The notes beneath the pieces were generated by a model. The model ran no database searches and was not told where the DNA came from. It saw only the letters and a list, made by a program, of their open reading frames with translations. From an uncultured Flavobacteriales bacterium (lineage in GTDB: Bacteria; Bacteroidota; Bacteroidia; Flavobacteriales_D; Sanyastnellaceae), in the NCBI GenBank assembly GCA_905478325.1, contig CAJQIB010000011.1, forward strand, positions 1-37,986: 37,986 bases of DNA, in the 5' to 3' direction. Each line of letters starts with the position of its first letter. Within the stretch, counting starts at the first letter, position 1. Below are positions 7,942-15,467 of the stretch, piece by piece. Made by a program: the position numbers and the translations under genes.

Positions 7942-10900
7942 ATGAATCCATCTTTTGGTCGTTCATTTTTAGTGCTAGTGTCAGTTGTGTTTCTTTCGCT
8001 CGGAGCAAATGCTCAGGTGCAGGTAGAATCGGGCTTGACACTGGAGCAGTATGTCAATGATATCCTATTAGGCAATGGCATTCAAGCGTTTAATATTACT
8101 TACACAGGGGGGTCAAACCAGCTTGGTTATCTGACGAACGGCGAAGATTCATTTTCCATCAATTCTGGTCTAGTCCTCAGTTGTGATGTTGCTGACAACT
8201 TGGGGTGTCCTGAAGACTTTGTAGCCTGCGACGGTTGCCTCGGGAATGGGTTCAACGACCCCGATTTGCTTGAAATTGCCAATTCAGTCCCGGGAATGAT
8301 CGGAGAAAACTTCAGTGTCTCATCAGTGAATGACGGTTGCGTTTTGGAGTTCGACTTCGTTGCCGCCGGCGACACCGTAAGTTTTGACTACGTGTTTGGT
8401 TCGGACGAGTACGAGACTTGGATCAACACCCAATACAACGATGTGTTTGCGTTTTTCTTGAGTGGTCCGGGCATTACGGGATCGTATGACAGCCCTGCGG
8501 GTTTTCCGGACGGTTCAGTGAACATCGCGGGGGTTCCGGATACAGACCCCATTTTGCCGATTACCATTTCCTCGGTGAATTCAGGAACGAACCCAGAATA
8601 CTATATTGACAATCAAGGAGGTGAGGATGTGTGTATCAATGGGTACACTGTGCCCTTCACGGCCATGCACGTTGTTGAATGCGGTGAGACGTATCACATC
8701 AAATTGGCGATTGCTGATGGAAGCGATACGGCCTTGGAGTCAGTGGTCGTTCTGGCAGAGGGATCCTTCCAATCCAATGCAGTCGTGCAGATTGATTTGT
8801 CCATCGATGTGGGCGGTCCGGATGCCAATATCATTTATGAGGATTGTGGCCAAGCGATTTTGACTTTTGAACGTCCTGTTGAAACGATCTTGGAAGTGCA
8901 AGAGATGGTTTACATCAACTACGGTAACAGCGAGGCGACCAATGGAGTTGATTACGGCCAGCCTCAATTGGATGGTTCGCTCTTGCCATTGCCGGATTCT
9001 GTTGTTTTTGAACCTTTCGTGAGCATTGTCTCCTTCATCTTGACAGCTGACATTGACATGATCGATGAAGGTCCAGAGCTGGTGGAAATGCAGATCGAAA
9101 ATGTTGCGGCATGCAACGGGGGGGGCTTGACTACGTATTTTTCCTTTTATGTGGCGGAGAATCCACCGCCTTTTCTTGTGGAGGGGTATGAAACTGAAAT
9201 GTGCATTGGGGATTTCTTAGAGATTGCTCCGATTGTAGAAGGGGGGTATGGAAATTACACGTACGAATGGCTTTGCAGTGGAGAAACGTATTCGCCATTG
9301 ACCATCTCTCCAACGGAAGATTACAGTTGTGAAATCATTGTTGGTGATACATGTGGAATGCCCTCCCAAAGCGTCGTGATTGACGTGACGGTGTTGGATT
9401 TCCCCCCCTTGATTGCGTCGATTGATCAGGACTTAATTACGTTGGAGTGCAATGACACCCAAGATGTGACGAGTTCCGTTGAAGGAGGGGATTCTTTTTA
9501 CACGTATGATTGGGAAGATGAAGATGGCAACAACTTGTTCCCCTCGTGGTGGGACCCGAGTATTTTGAGTTTGAGCACGTGGTCAGGTGCAGAAGAAGTC
9601 TTTCTGACTGTGTCGGATGGATGTGGATTCGAATCAACGGATAGTGTAGACGTTGAATATAACATTCCTGAGATAGTGGTGGATGTCCCGTCGACTTTAG
9701 ATGTCTTGTGCAACGATCCTTTCTCAATAACCGCCTCAGCAACTGGAAGCGGGCCGTTCAACTACAATTGGCTGAATGGAAATACGTGGTTGAACTGGGG
9801 GCAGACGTTGAATTGGACGACCAGCAATGATCTGAATCTCACGTTGGAAGTGTCTGACGGCTGCGGACAAATTGAAGATGTTGAAATCGCGGTTATAGTG
9901 GAGGCTCCTGATGTAGAATTCACTTTGCCCCAAGGACTCATTGGGCCGTGTACAGAAGTGTTTGATATCGATTCTGATGTGACCAGCGGCTCAGGAGGCT
10001 ATGTCTACAATTGGAGTCAGGATGGCGTGGCTTTGTCGGATAACGGCAGCACCATTGATGTACAATCATTTGACACAACCACCATTTCACTGACCGTCAA
10101 TGATGGGTGTGGTCAAAGTGCCTCAGCGAGTACCGTTGTGGTGATTGACAACCCTCCTTTGGTCATTGAATTGGGAGTGGATCTGTATGCCAGTTGCATC
10201 GACAACACCAACATTCCTGTCGAGATAATCAGTGGAGCGGGAGCATATGATTATGCTTGGTTTGTGAGCGGAGAACCGTATGACTTGGGTTCAAACATCG
10301 TGTTGCAATCGTTCGGCACGGTGCCTGTGTTTGTCAATGTAGAAGACGGTTGTGGCGGTAGTGCCTCCGATTCACTCACGTATCACATCCCGGACATTCC
10401 TTTGGACATTGAAGTGACCCCTTCAACCGTCATTTGTGCGGGAGATGGAATCTCGTTGGAGGCTTTGGGTTTAGGAGGAGAAGATGGTTTTGTTTATTAC
10501 TGGCCAACGTTGGATTCATATGGTCCAACCCAGTATGTCACGCCCACTCAGGCGGCTACATATCCTGTGGTTGCTACAGATATTTGTGGAGATATGATTG
10601 ATACGTATTCAACGATTGAGGTCCAGTACTTGTTCAGCGATTTCGTCGTCAGTGCCATAGAGACTGATGAGAATGCATACCAATTTCGAGCAACACCAAG
10701 CCCTGCTGAGCCATACGAAGGCGCCTATTCCTATGACTGGGATTTCGGAGATGGAGTGCATTCTGATGAAGCGATTACGGAGCACACTTTTGACGGGTTA
10801 AGCGATTATACCGTCTCATTGGAAATCATGAGTTTTGCAGGATGTGTGGACAAATCCTTTACGGTTGTTCGCGGTCCAGTATTGCTCTATGTTCCAACTG

Positions 10901-11157
10901 CTTTCACACCGAATAACGATGGAATCAATGACGCCTTTCAGGTCATTGGTAGTCAAATCATGAACTACGAGATATGGATCATGAACCGATGGGGGGAAAT
11001 GGTTTTTCATAGTGAATCATTGGATGAGGTGTGGTTGGGAGACATGCAGGGAGGCACCCATTTTGCGGAAAATGGTATCTACAATTGGGTCATTCGACTG
11101 AAGGGATTCAATACCGACGCTGAAGAATTTTCTGGCACATTGCAATTGATGCGCTGA
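7942..11157 (+). CDS. Large secreted protein: choice-of-anchor L, Ig-like repeats, PKD, T9SS type B C-terminal domain
   Basis: The 1,071-residue protein begins with a signal peptide (cleavage near GANAQ). Residues about 27-285 match the choice-of-anchor L domain (FDYVFGSDEYETW, DVFAFFLSGPGI). A Calx-beta-like stretch follows at about 290-400 (ATNGVDY, IDEGPELVEMQI). Next come four Ig-like units of about 80 residues, each ending in a V(S/N/E)DGCG signature near residues 557, 637, 719 and 800. A PKD domain (YDWDFGDGVHSD) is near 930, and the C-terminus from about 984 (PTAFTPNNDGINDAF...NRWGEMVF...GIYNW) is a CHU_C gliding-motility-type domain that directs T9SS export. Adhesion or motility is a family-based guess. 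No recognisable -7 box lies just upstream of the ATG. Confidence 0.93.
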   Translation: MNPSFGRSFLVLVSVVFLSLGANAQVQVESGLTLEQYVNDILLGNGIQAFNITYTGGSNQLGYLTNGEDSFSINSGLVLSCDVADNLGCPEDFVACDGCLGNGFNDPDLLEIANSVPGMIGENFSVSSVNDGCVLEFDFVAAGDTVSFDYVFGSDEYETWINTQYNDVFAFFLSGPGITGSYDSPAGFPDGSVNIAGVPDTDPILPITISSVNSGTNPEYYIDNQGGEDVCINGYTVPFTAMHVVECGETYHIKLAIADGSDTALESVVVLAEGSFQSNAVVQIDLSIDVGGPDANIIYEDCGQAILTFERPVETILEVQEMVYINYGNSEATNGVDYGQPQLDGSLLPLPDSVVFEPFVSIVSFILTADIDMIDEGPELVEMQIENVAACNGGGLTTYFSFYVAENPPPFLVEGYETEMCIGDFLEIAPIVEGGYGNYTYEWLCSGETYSPLTISPTEDYSCEIIVGDTCGMPSQSVVIDVTVLDFPPLIASIDQDLITLECNDTQDVTSSVEGGDSFYTYDWEDEDGNNLFPSWWDPSILSLSTWSGAEEVFLTVSDGCGFESTDSVDVEYNIPEIVVDVPSTLDVLCNDPFSITASATGSGPFNYNWLNGNTWLNWGQTLNWTTSNDLNLTLEVSDGCGQIEDVEIAVIVEAPDVEFTLPQGLIGPCTEVFDIDSDVTSGSGGYVYNWSQDGVALSDNGSTIDVQSFDTTTISLTVNDGCGQSASASTVVVIDNPPLVIELGVDLYASCIDNTNIPVEIISGAGAYDYAWFVSGEPYDLGSNIVLQSFGTVPVFVNVEDGCGGSASDSLTYHIPDIPLDIEVTPSTVICAGDGISLEALGLGGEDGFVYYWPTLDSYGPTQYVTPTQAATYPVVATDICGDMIDTYSTIEVQYLFSDFVVSAIETDENAYQFRATPSPAEPYEGAYSYDWDFGDGVHSDEAITEHTFDGLSDYTVSLEIMSFAGCVDKSFTVVRGPVLLYVPTAFTPNNDGINDAFQVIGSQIMNYEIWIMNRWGEMVFHSESLDEVWLGDMQGGTHFAENGIYNWVIRLKGFNTDAEEFSGTLQLMR

Positions 11158-11251
11158 ACTGAAGACCCTTTTTGCAGTTTGGGAGCGGAAACCAAAGTCG
11201 ATTGAGAGGAATTTGACAGCGCTTGCTTAGCGATTGAAGCGTTCTTAAGTG

Positions 11252-11258
11252 TATTTTG
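11252..11258 (+). promoter_or_regulatory. -7-like box TATTTTG for the sugar transporter gene
   Basis: TATTTTG is one base shorter than TAnnTTTG. Its G lies five bases before the ATG at 11264, so the mRNA would be nearly or fully leaderless. It also argues against the in-frame GTG at 11249. Confidence 0.4.
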
Positions 11259-11263
11259 CACAC

Positions 11264-12589
11264 ATGAATACACAGACCAAAGAATCGGGAGGGATTTCCT
11301 TGCGAGCTCCGTTTATTATTGTAACCAGTTTGTTTTTTATGTGGGGATTCATCACCGTCATGGTGGATGCATTGATTCCCAGATTAAAAGATGTTTTTGA
11401 ACTGACATTTCTTCAAGCAGGATTGGTTCAGTTTGCATGGTTTGCAGCCTATGGCCTTATCAGTATTCCAGGAGGAAACCTCATCGAACGCATTGGCTAC
11501 AAACGCGGAATTTTAACCGGTTTGGGGCTTGCTTCTCTGGGCTGTTTGCTTTTTTACCCCGCCGCTGCTACGCGAATGTATCCTTTGTTCCTGTTGGCGC
11601 TGTTCGTAGTAGCCGGAGGGATTACCATATTACAAGTTGCCGCCAATCCTTACATCTCTGTATTGGGCTCCCCTGAAAAGGCGTCAAGTCGGTTGAATTT
11701 AGCGCAGGCATTCAATTCGTTGGGTACCACCATTGCTCCGATTGTAGCAGCGAGTTTCTTGTTGAGTGACAAGATTCTCAATTCAGACGAACAGAGTGCG
11801 CTAACGGAGTCAGCCTTGGATGCTTACCGTGCTGCTGAGGCTTCTGCTGTGCAAGGTCCATTCGTGGCTTTGGCAGTCGCTTTTGGGGTGCTGGCATTGC
11901 TGATGGGAATGAGCAAACTGCCCCGTATTCTCGGAGGTTCTTCTCGAGGGGGATATGGAAAGGTTTTGCAGAACAAGCGCTTGGTTTACGGAGCGATTGG
12001 AATCTTTGTTTATGTGGGAGCTGAGGTCGCTATCGGTTCGTACATGGTCAATTATGGTTTGGAGTTGGGAGTGGATCAAATCATCCGCGACAGTGCCGTG
12101 TTGTCATCCATGGCATCACTTGCTGCGAGTATTGGAGGGAAGTCTTTGGCAGGAATGGACACCAAGGGGCTCATTGGAGCTTTGTTGACCTTCTATTGGG
12201 GAGGAGCCATGATTGGTCGATTCATCGGTTCAGCGGTCATGAACCGGATGGCGCCACAAAGGCTGCTTGGATTTTTCGCCCTGTGTGCAGCAGCGATGAC
12301 CATTCTCAGTGTCTCTAGCACGGGGGTAACAGCCCTGCTCGCACTTCTAAGTGTAGGGTTATTCAACAGCATTATGTTTCCGACCATTTTCACGTTGGGA
12401 ATTAGTGAATTGGGAGATTTGAAGCCGCTTGGAAGTGGGGTTCTGTGCACAGCAATCGTCGGAGGCGCCATCATTCCTCCAGCGGTGGGTGGTTTGGCTG
12501 ATCAATTTGGCTTTTCGCTCGCTTTGATTTTACCCGTTTTATGCTATTTCTACATCCAGTATTACGCCATGCGCGTCGCACGGGACTGA
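11264..12589 (+). CDS. Sugar MFS transporter, FucP/GluP-like
   Basis: This is an inner-membrane major facilitator of 441 residues with about 12 hydrophobic segments. Family marks of the FHS (fucose/glucose/galactose:H+ symporter) group are visible: FFMWGFITVMVDALIPRLK in helix 1, the IERIGYKRGI loop between helices 2 and 3, and LQVAANPYISVLG in helix 4, the conserved FucP NPYI element. The protein probably imports a hexose or 6-deoxyhexose by proton symport; the actual sugar cannot be read from the sequence. The start at 11264 (MNTQTKESG) is preferred to the GTG at 11249, which lies in the promoter region. A good intrinsic terminator follows at 12610, so the gene appears monocistronic. Confidence 0.9.
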   Translation: MNTQTKESGGISLRAPFIIVTSLFFMWGFITVMVDALIPRLKDVFELTFLQAGLVQFAWFAAYGLISIPGGNLIERIGYKRGILTGLGLASLGCLLFYPAAATRMYPLFLLALFVVAGGITILQVAANPYISVLGSPEKASSRLNLAQAFNSLGTTIAPIVAASFLLSDKILNSDEQSALTESALDAYRAAEASAVQGPFVALAVAFGVLALLMGMSKLPRILGGSSRGGYGKVLQNKRLVYGAIGIFVYVGAEVAIGSYMVNYGLELGVDQIIRDSAVLSSMASLAASIGGKSLAGMDTKGLIGALLTFYWGGAMIGRFIGSAVMNRMAPQRLLGFFALCAAAMTILSVSSTGVTALLALLSVGLFNSIMFPTIFTLGISELGDLKPLGSGVLCTAIVGGAIIPPAVGGLADQFGFSLALILPVLCYFYIQYYAMRVARD

Positions 12590-12609
12590 ATTTTGAGTAG
12601 ATGTGCACA

Positions 12610-12638
12610 AATTTCCTTAAGAAAAGGAAATTCTTTTT
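12610..12638 (+). terminator. Intrinsic terminator after the sugar transporter
   Basis: A 9-bp perfect stem (AATTTCCTT at 12610-12618 with AAGGAAATT at 12624-12632), loop AAGAA, then C and five T. It is AT-rich but otherwise canonical and is 20 bp past the stop codon. Confidence 0.75.
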
Positions 12639-12726
12639 GCACTTAGTCAACAAATTAAACTGTTTTGGTGTTCTTTAGCCGAAGCAACTGAGTCGAATCC
12701 TCGATTCACGGAGAATATAGATTGTT

Positions 12727-12870
12727 ATGGCTCGAAAAAAGCGAGAGAAAGAATTGCAACCCAATATTAAAGTTCGTCTTGACCGACGAACGGTGATCAC
12801 TGTGCGTGACCACGATAAATTGGCGTTCTGGAAAGAGAAGTATCCTTTGATGGAAATTATTGAAGAATAA
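12727..12870 (+). CDS. Small basic protein of unknown function (47 aa)
   Basis: The frame encodes 47 residues: an N-terminal cluster MARKKREKE, a central beta-like stretch IKVRLDRRTVITVRD, and a C-terminal FWKEKYPLMEIIEE. It is highly charged, with no signal peptide and no membrane segment. The ATG has GGAG 13 bases upstream, one of the few Shine-Dalgarno-like sequences here, though spacing is long. The gene is enclosed by a terminator at 12610 and a strong bidirectional one at 12914, so it forms a small independent unit, which supports it being real. A nucleic-acid or ribosome-associated role would fit the basic composition but is only inference; I do not recognise a named family. Confidence 0.7.
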   Translation: MARKKREKELQPNIKVRLDRRTVITVRDHDKLAFWKEKYPLMEIIEE

Positions 12871-12913
12871 TGAAAGCGCACTGTAGCAACTGATTTGCTA
12901 TACGAATCCGCAT

Positions 12914-12945
12914 AAAAAAGCCGGCCTATATGGGCCGGCTTTTTT
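12914..12945. terminator. Bidirectional intrinsic terminator
   Basis: Six A, stem GCCGGCC (12920-12926), loop TATATG, stem GGCCGGC (12933-12939), six T. It works in both directions and separates the converging 47-aa gene and the winged-helix gene. Confidence 0.93.
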
Positions 12946-12962
12946 GATGCCTTGTGTTTTGG

Positions 12963-13232
12963 TTAGGCAACTTCCTCCTTTTTCCATGGTGCAAAAGCAA
13001 GTTGCTCGCGTCCTTTCTTCGTCAAGGCGTAGCCGTTCTTGTTTTGAACCATTCCATCGAGGTACAAATTTGTAATGCGCTCACCAATTCGAGCTTGGCC
13101 AACGCTGAGGTCAGTGTCGGCTTCAATGCGCTTCCAAAAATTGCGTTCGAGCACGGCCAATCGGATGTGGGCTTGCTGCTCTTGCTTGTATGTATGGACA
13201 ATGTCCAAAACCATATAATCGTATTTATCCAT
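12963..13232 (-). CDS. Small winged-helix-like protein, hypothetical
   Basis: The 89-residue product starts MDKYDYMVLDIV. It looks like a compact winged-helix fold: helices around VLDIVHTYK, an RLAVLERNFWKRIE helix, a recognition-like helix SVGQARIGERITNLYLDG, and a wing with MVQNKNGYALTKKGREQL, where the last part resembles the C-terminal wing of MarR/PadR-like regulators. No ligand domain is present. The reading frame is open to an ATG at 13406, but the extra 58 residues are low-complexity and a -7-like TACTTTG box (13276 to 13270) lies inside them, so the shorter start is preferred. A regulatory role is inference from the fold guess. Confidence 0.72.
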   Translation of the reverse strand: MDKYDYMVLDIVHTYKQEQQAHIRLAVLERNFWKRIEADTDLSVGQARIGERITNLYLDGMVQNKNGYALTKKGREQLAFAPWKKEEVA

Positions 13233-13492
13233 CTGAAAGGCTTGTAGGGTGATAGTTGATTGTCGTGTGTGCAAAGTACCCGACGGTTTCGACTTCTGGG
13301 CTACAAATGTTAAATGAAATATGAACGAATTGTTAACGAGTGAACGGCCTTTGTTGGAAACTTGTGAATTGCTATTTCCTGAGGAGTTTATGGGGATTGC
13401 AACCATCTTTAAACCAACGAGGTAGCTGACTTTTAGTTTGCGTAGTCATTGCCACTTGGATTCGATCGATCTCCGATATGAAGGGGCGATAC
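13233..13492. other. Intergenic spacer between aat and the winged-helix gene
   Basis: About 260 bp. The only supported signal is TACTTTG (minus strand, 13276 to 13270), a one-base-short -7 box giving a leader of roughly 35 nt for the downstream gene. A TAACATTTG at about 13306 on the same strand is a second weak candidate. No hairpin terminator after aat and no tRNA were found. Confidence 0.4.
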
Positions 13493-14206
13493 CTATCCGA
13501 TTGGATCGATTTCAGGACTCCAGGTGCCCTTGATGGTCGCATGCTTCTTCAAGTAAGCATCCAAAATTTCCATGTAATGTGCCCGTTCAATCTCCCGAGC
13601 TCCGAGTGTCGCCAAATGTGGGTTCTGAACTTGACAATCTATTGGGCCAAAACCGCGTTTTTTCGCCCACTGTACCAAATGAATGAATGCGACCTTAGAG
13701 GCGTTGTTCATGAGAGAAAACATACTTTCTCCGAAAAACATGCGGCCAATCGAAATGCCATAAAGTCCGCCGACAAGCTCGCCGTTGTGCCATGTTTCCA
13801 CTGAATGTGCCAGGCCGAGTCGATGAAGCGCCACATAGGCTTCTGTAATTTCCTCTGAAATCCAGGTGCCTTCGCCTTCTCTGCGGATGTCTCCGCACGC
13901 GCGTACGACCTGTTCGAAGCAGGTATCCATGCGGATTTCAAAAAGCCCTCGATTCAGGATGTTCCGCATGCTTTTTGAAACATTCAGTTCTTCCAAATGA
14001 AGTATGGACCGTTTCTCTGGGGCCCACCAAAGGATGGGGTCTTCTTCGCCGTACCAAGGGAATACGCCTGCTTCGTACGCTGCAATCAGACGTGCTTCGG
14101 ACAAATCCCCTCCGACAGCCAGAAGTCCTTCCCACGACTCGTGAAGCGGGGGGAAGGAGAGGTCATCGGTCAAGAGAGCGATGCGAGGTTGGTTGGATTC
14201 AGTCAC
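13493..14206 (-). CDS. aat: Leucyl/phenylalanyl-tRNA--protein transferase
   Basis: Aat transfers Leu or Phe from tRNA to proteins with N-terminal Arg or Lys, marking them for ClpAP degradation by the N-degron pathway. Conserved blocks are LTDDLSFPP, EGLLAVGGDLS, LIAAYEAGVFPWY, PILWWAPEKRSIL, GTWISEEITEAY, LAHSVETW and the GGLYGISIGRMFFGESMFS signature, ending with FIDCQ-like PIDCQVQNPHL. With a GTG start at 14206 the protein has 237 residues, as expected for the family. The frame continues upstream to an ATG at 14362, but that part overlaps the divergent Nudix gene and is not conserved-looking. The start is therefore inferred, and the exact codon is uncertain. Confidence 0.93.
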   Translation of the reverse strand: MTESNQPRIALLTDDLSFPPLHESWEGLLAVGGDLSEARLIAAYEAGVFPWYGEEDPILWWAPEKRSILHLEELNVSKSMRNILNRGLFEIRMDTCFEQVVRACGDIRREGEGTWISEEITEAYVALHRLGLAHSVETWHNGELVGGLYGISIGRMFFGESMFSLMNNASKVAFIHLVQWAKKRGFGPIDCQVQNPHLATLGAREIERAHYMEILDAYLKKHATIKGTWSPEIDPIG

Positions 14207-14253
14207 GCTGTACAAATTCAAAATCGAAGGTACCGCTAACAAGGGAATTGTGT

Positions 14254-14261
14254 GACCTTTG
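14254..14261 (+). promoter_or_regulatory. -7-like box GACCTTTG for the Nudix gene
   Basis: GACCTTTG has one mismatch to TAnnTTTG. Its G is exactly four bases before the ATG at 14266, the same spacing as at six other genes here. Confidence 0.45.
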
Positions 14262-14265
14262 TTGC

Positions 14266-14931
14266 ATGAAGGAGCTTGGGCATGTTTTGCGGATCGCACT
14301 GCTTGAAAGTATAGGGGCGAATGGCCTGTTGGCGGCATCCAATGCCGAGCATGCCATGCCATTTACGAGACCCTCGCGTGCCATGGCTGAGCAAAAGGGG
14401 GTTGAAATACGGTTTGCTGCGGTGCTTTTGGCTATTTACCCCATGCAGGGGTCGTGGCATGCTTTGCTGATGCAGCGGACAAAATACCCCGGAGTGCACA
14501 GCGGTCAAGTTTCCATTCCTGGTGGAGAACGAGAGGCGGTGGACGCAAACTTGATGGAGACGGCCAGAAGAGAATTCGAAGAGGAGGTGGGAGTAGACGT
14601 CCCTTCAGAAATCATATTTGGCCCATTATCTGAACGCTTCATTCCTCCCAGTCGTTTTGCCGTATCTCCTTATCTAGCCATTCTTCCACAACGTCCACAG
14701 TGGAACATCGACCCCATAGAAGTCGACTCAATTATTGAGTTTAAAGTGGATAGCTTATTGACTGATCGGGCCATGCGTCCCGTTAAAATGGAGGTGTCTC
14801 CAGGGCTGTTTCATCCCATGCCGGCTTATCCCATTCAAGGAAATGAAGTCTGGGGTGCGACGGCTTTGATTTTAACGGAATTCATGGAACATTGGAAACA
14901 ACTACCAGAAGCGATGCGCACCATGCAGTGA
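14266..14931 (+). CDS. Nudix hydrolase, CoA pyrophosphatase type (NUDT7/YeaB-like)
   Basis: The 221-residue protein carries the CoA-pyrophosphatase signature preceding the Nudix box, LLMQRTKYPGVHSGQVSIPGG, and a Nudix box of the CoA type with REFEEEVGV at its end. In this subgroup the canonical spacing around the box differs slightly, with Asp before the helix, as seen here (VDANLMETARREF). The family hydrolyses CoA or acyl-CoA to 3',5'-ADP and phosphopantetheine, with Mg or Mn bound by the REFEEE glutamates. The open frame extends 97 codons upstream to 13975, but that part is antisense to aat; the ATG at 14266 follows a -7-like box by four bases. It is divergent from aat and followed 28 bp later by a HEAT gene. 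Confidence 0.9.
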   Translation: MKELGHVLRIALLESIGANGLLAASNAEHAMPFTRPSRAMAEQKGVEIRFAAVLLAIYPMQGSWHALLMQRTKYPGVHSGQVSIPGGEREAVDANLMETARREFEEEVGVDVPSEIIFGPLSERFIPPSRFAVSPYLAILPQRPQWNIDPIEVDSIIEFKVDSLLTDRAMRPVKMEVSPGLFHPMPAYPIQGNEVWGATALILTEFMEHWKQLPEAMRTMQ

Positions 14932-14947
14932 GCGTTATTCTCTACCT

Positions 14948-14955
14948 TAAATTTG
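14948..14955 (+). promoter_or_regulatory. -7 box TAAATTTG for the HEAT gene (leaderless)
   Basis: Full match to TAnnTTTG, followed by CGGC and the ATG at 14960. The box lies just past the Nudix stop, so the HEAT gene can be transcribed on its own. Confidence 0.55.
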
Positions 14956-14959
14956 CGGC

Positions 14960-15466
14960 ATGAATGGCATTTCAGCACTTTTCTCAGCAAAGGAGTCAGA
15001 GGTTCTCACAGCGCTTGAGGAAGCAAAAGAATCAGGGGATATCCAATGGGTGCGCCCATTGATGGAAGTATTTCGGGACCATCCAGCAGACGCTGTTCGA
15101 ACCGAAGTGGCATCGATGTTAAGTGCCTTGAAAGTCTCTGCGGCGTCCGATGTCTTTGCAGATGCGTTGGAAGACCCCGAATTTGAAACGGTTTACGCAG
15201 ACATTCTCGGGTTCATGTGGAGCTCTGGGTTTGTTCCCGAAGAGTCCTTGCGAAGGGTTGCAAACTGCGCTGTAGAGGGTGACTTTCGCACAGTTGTTGA
15301 AGCGCTCACATGGATTGAAGAATTGGAAAATGTGCACGATGAGAACCAATTGATGGACGCCATCCTGCTGATTCGAGGAGCACTCGAAGAAGGCAAAAAC
15401 GCCGATGCGAAAGGACTCTATGAAGTCATACTGTCGACGCTGTTGTCGTTAGAACGAGAGCAGTAG
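14960..15466 (+). CDS. HEAT-repeat-like protein of unknown function
   Basis: The 168-residue soluble protein is almost entirely alpha-helical by composition, with paired helices typical of HEAT repeats: WVRPLMEVFRDHPADAVRTEVASMLSALK, AASDVFADALEDPEF, and further helices DFRTVVEALTWIEELE and LMDAILLIRGALEEG. It is acidic, with no signal peptide or membrane span. HEAT solenoids usually bind proteins; no enzyme motif is present. It is 28 bp after the Nudix gene with its own -7 box. Its stop is one base from the stop of the converging carboxylase gene, with no terminator between them. Confidence 0.8.
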   Translation: MNGISALFSAKESEVLTALEEAKESGDIQWVRPLMEVFRDHPADAVRTEVASMLSALKVSAASDVFADALEDPEFETVYADILGFMWSSGFVPEESLRRVANCAVEGDFRTVVEALTWIEELENVHDENQLMDAILLIRGALEEGKNADAKGLYEVILSTLLSLEREQ

Positions 15467-15467
15467 T

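Noticed and set aside
12685-12715. A tRNA T-arm-like stretch (GAGTCGAATCCTC)
   Set aside because: It lacks the TTC of the T-loop, and no acceptor, D or anticodon arm can be built around it.
13233-13406. N-terminal extension of the winged-helix protein to the ATG at 13406
   Set aside because: The added 58 residues are low-complexity and a -7-like box lies within them.
13975-14265. N-terminal extension of the Nudix frame
   Set aside because: The added 97 residues are antisense to aat and a -7-like box sits just before the ATG at 14266.
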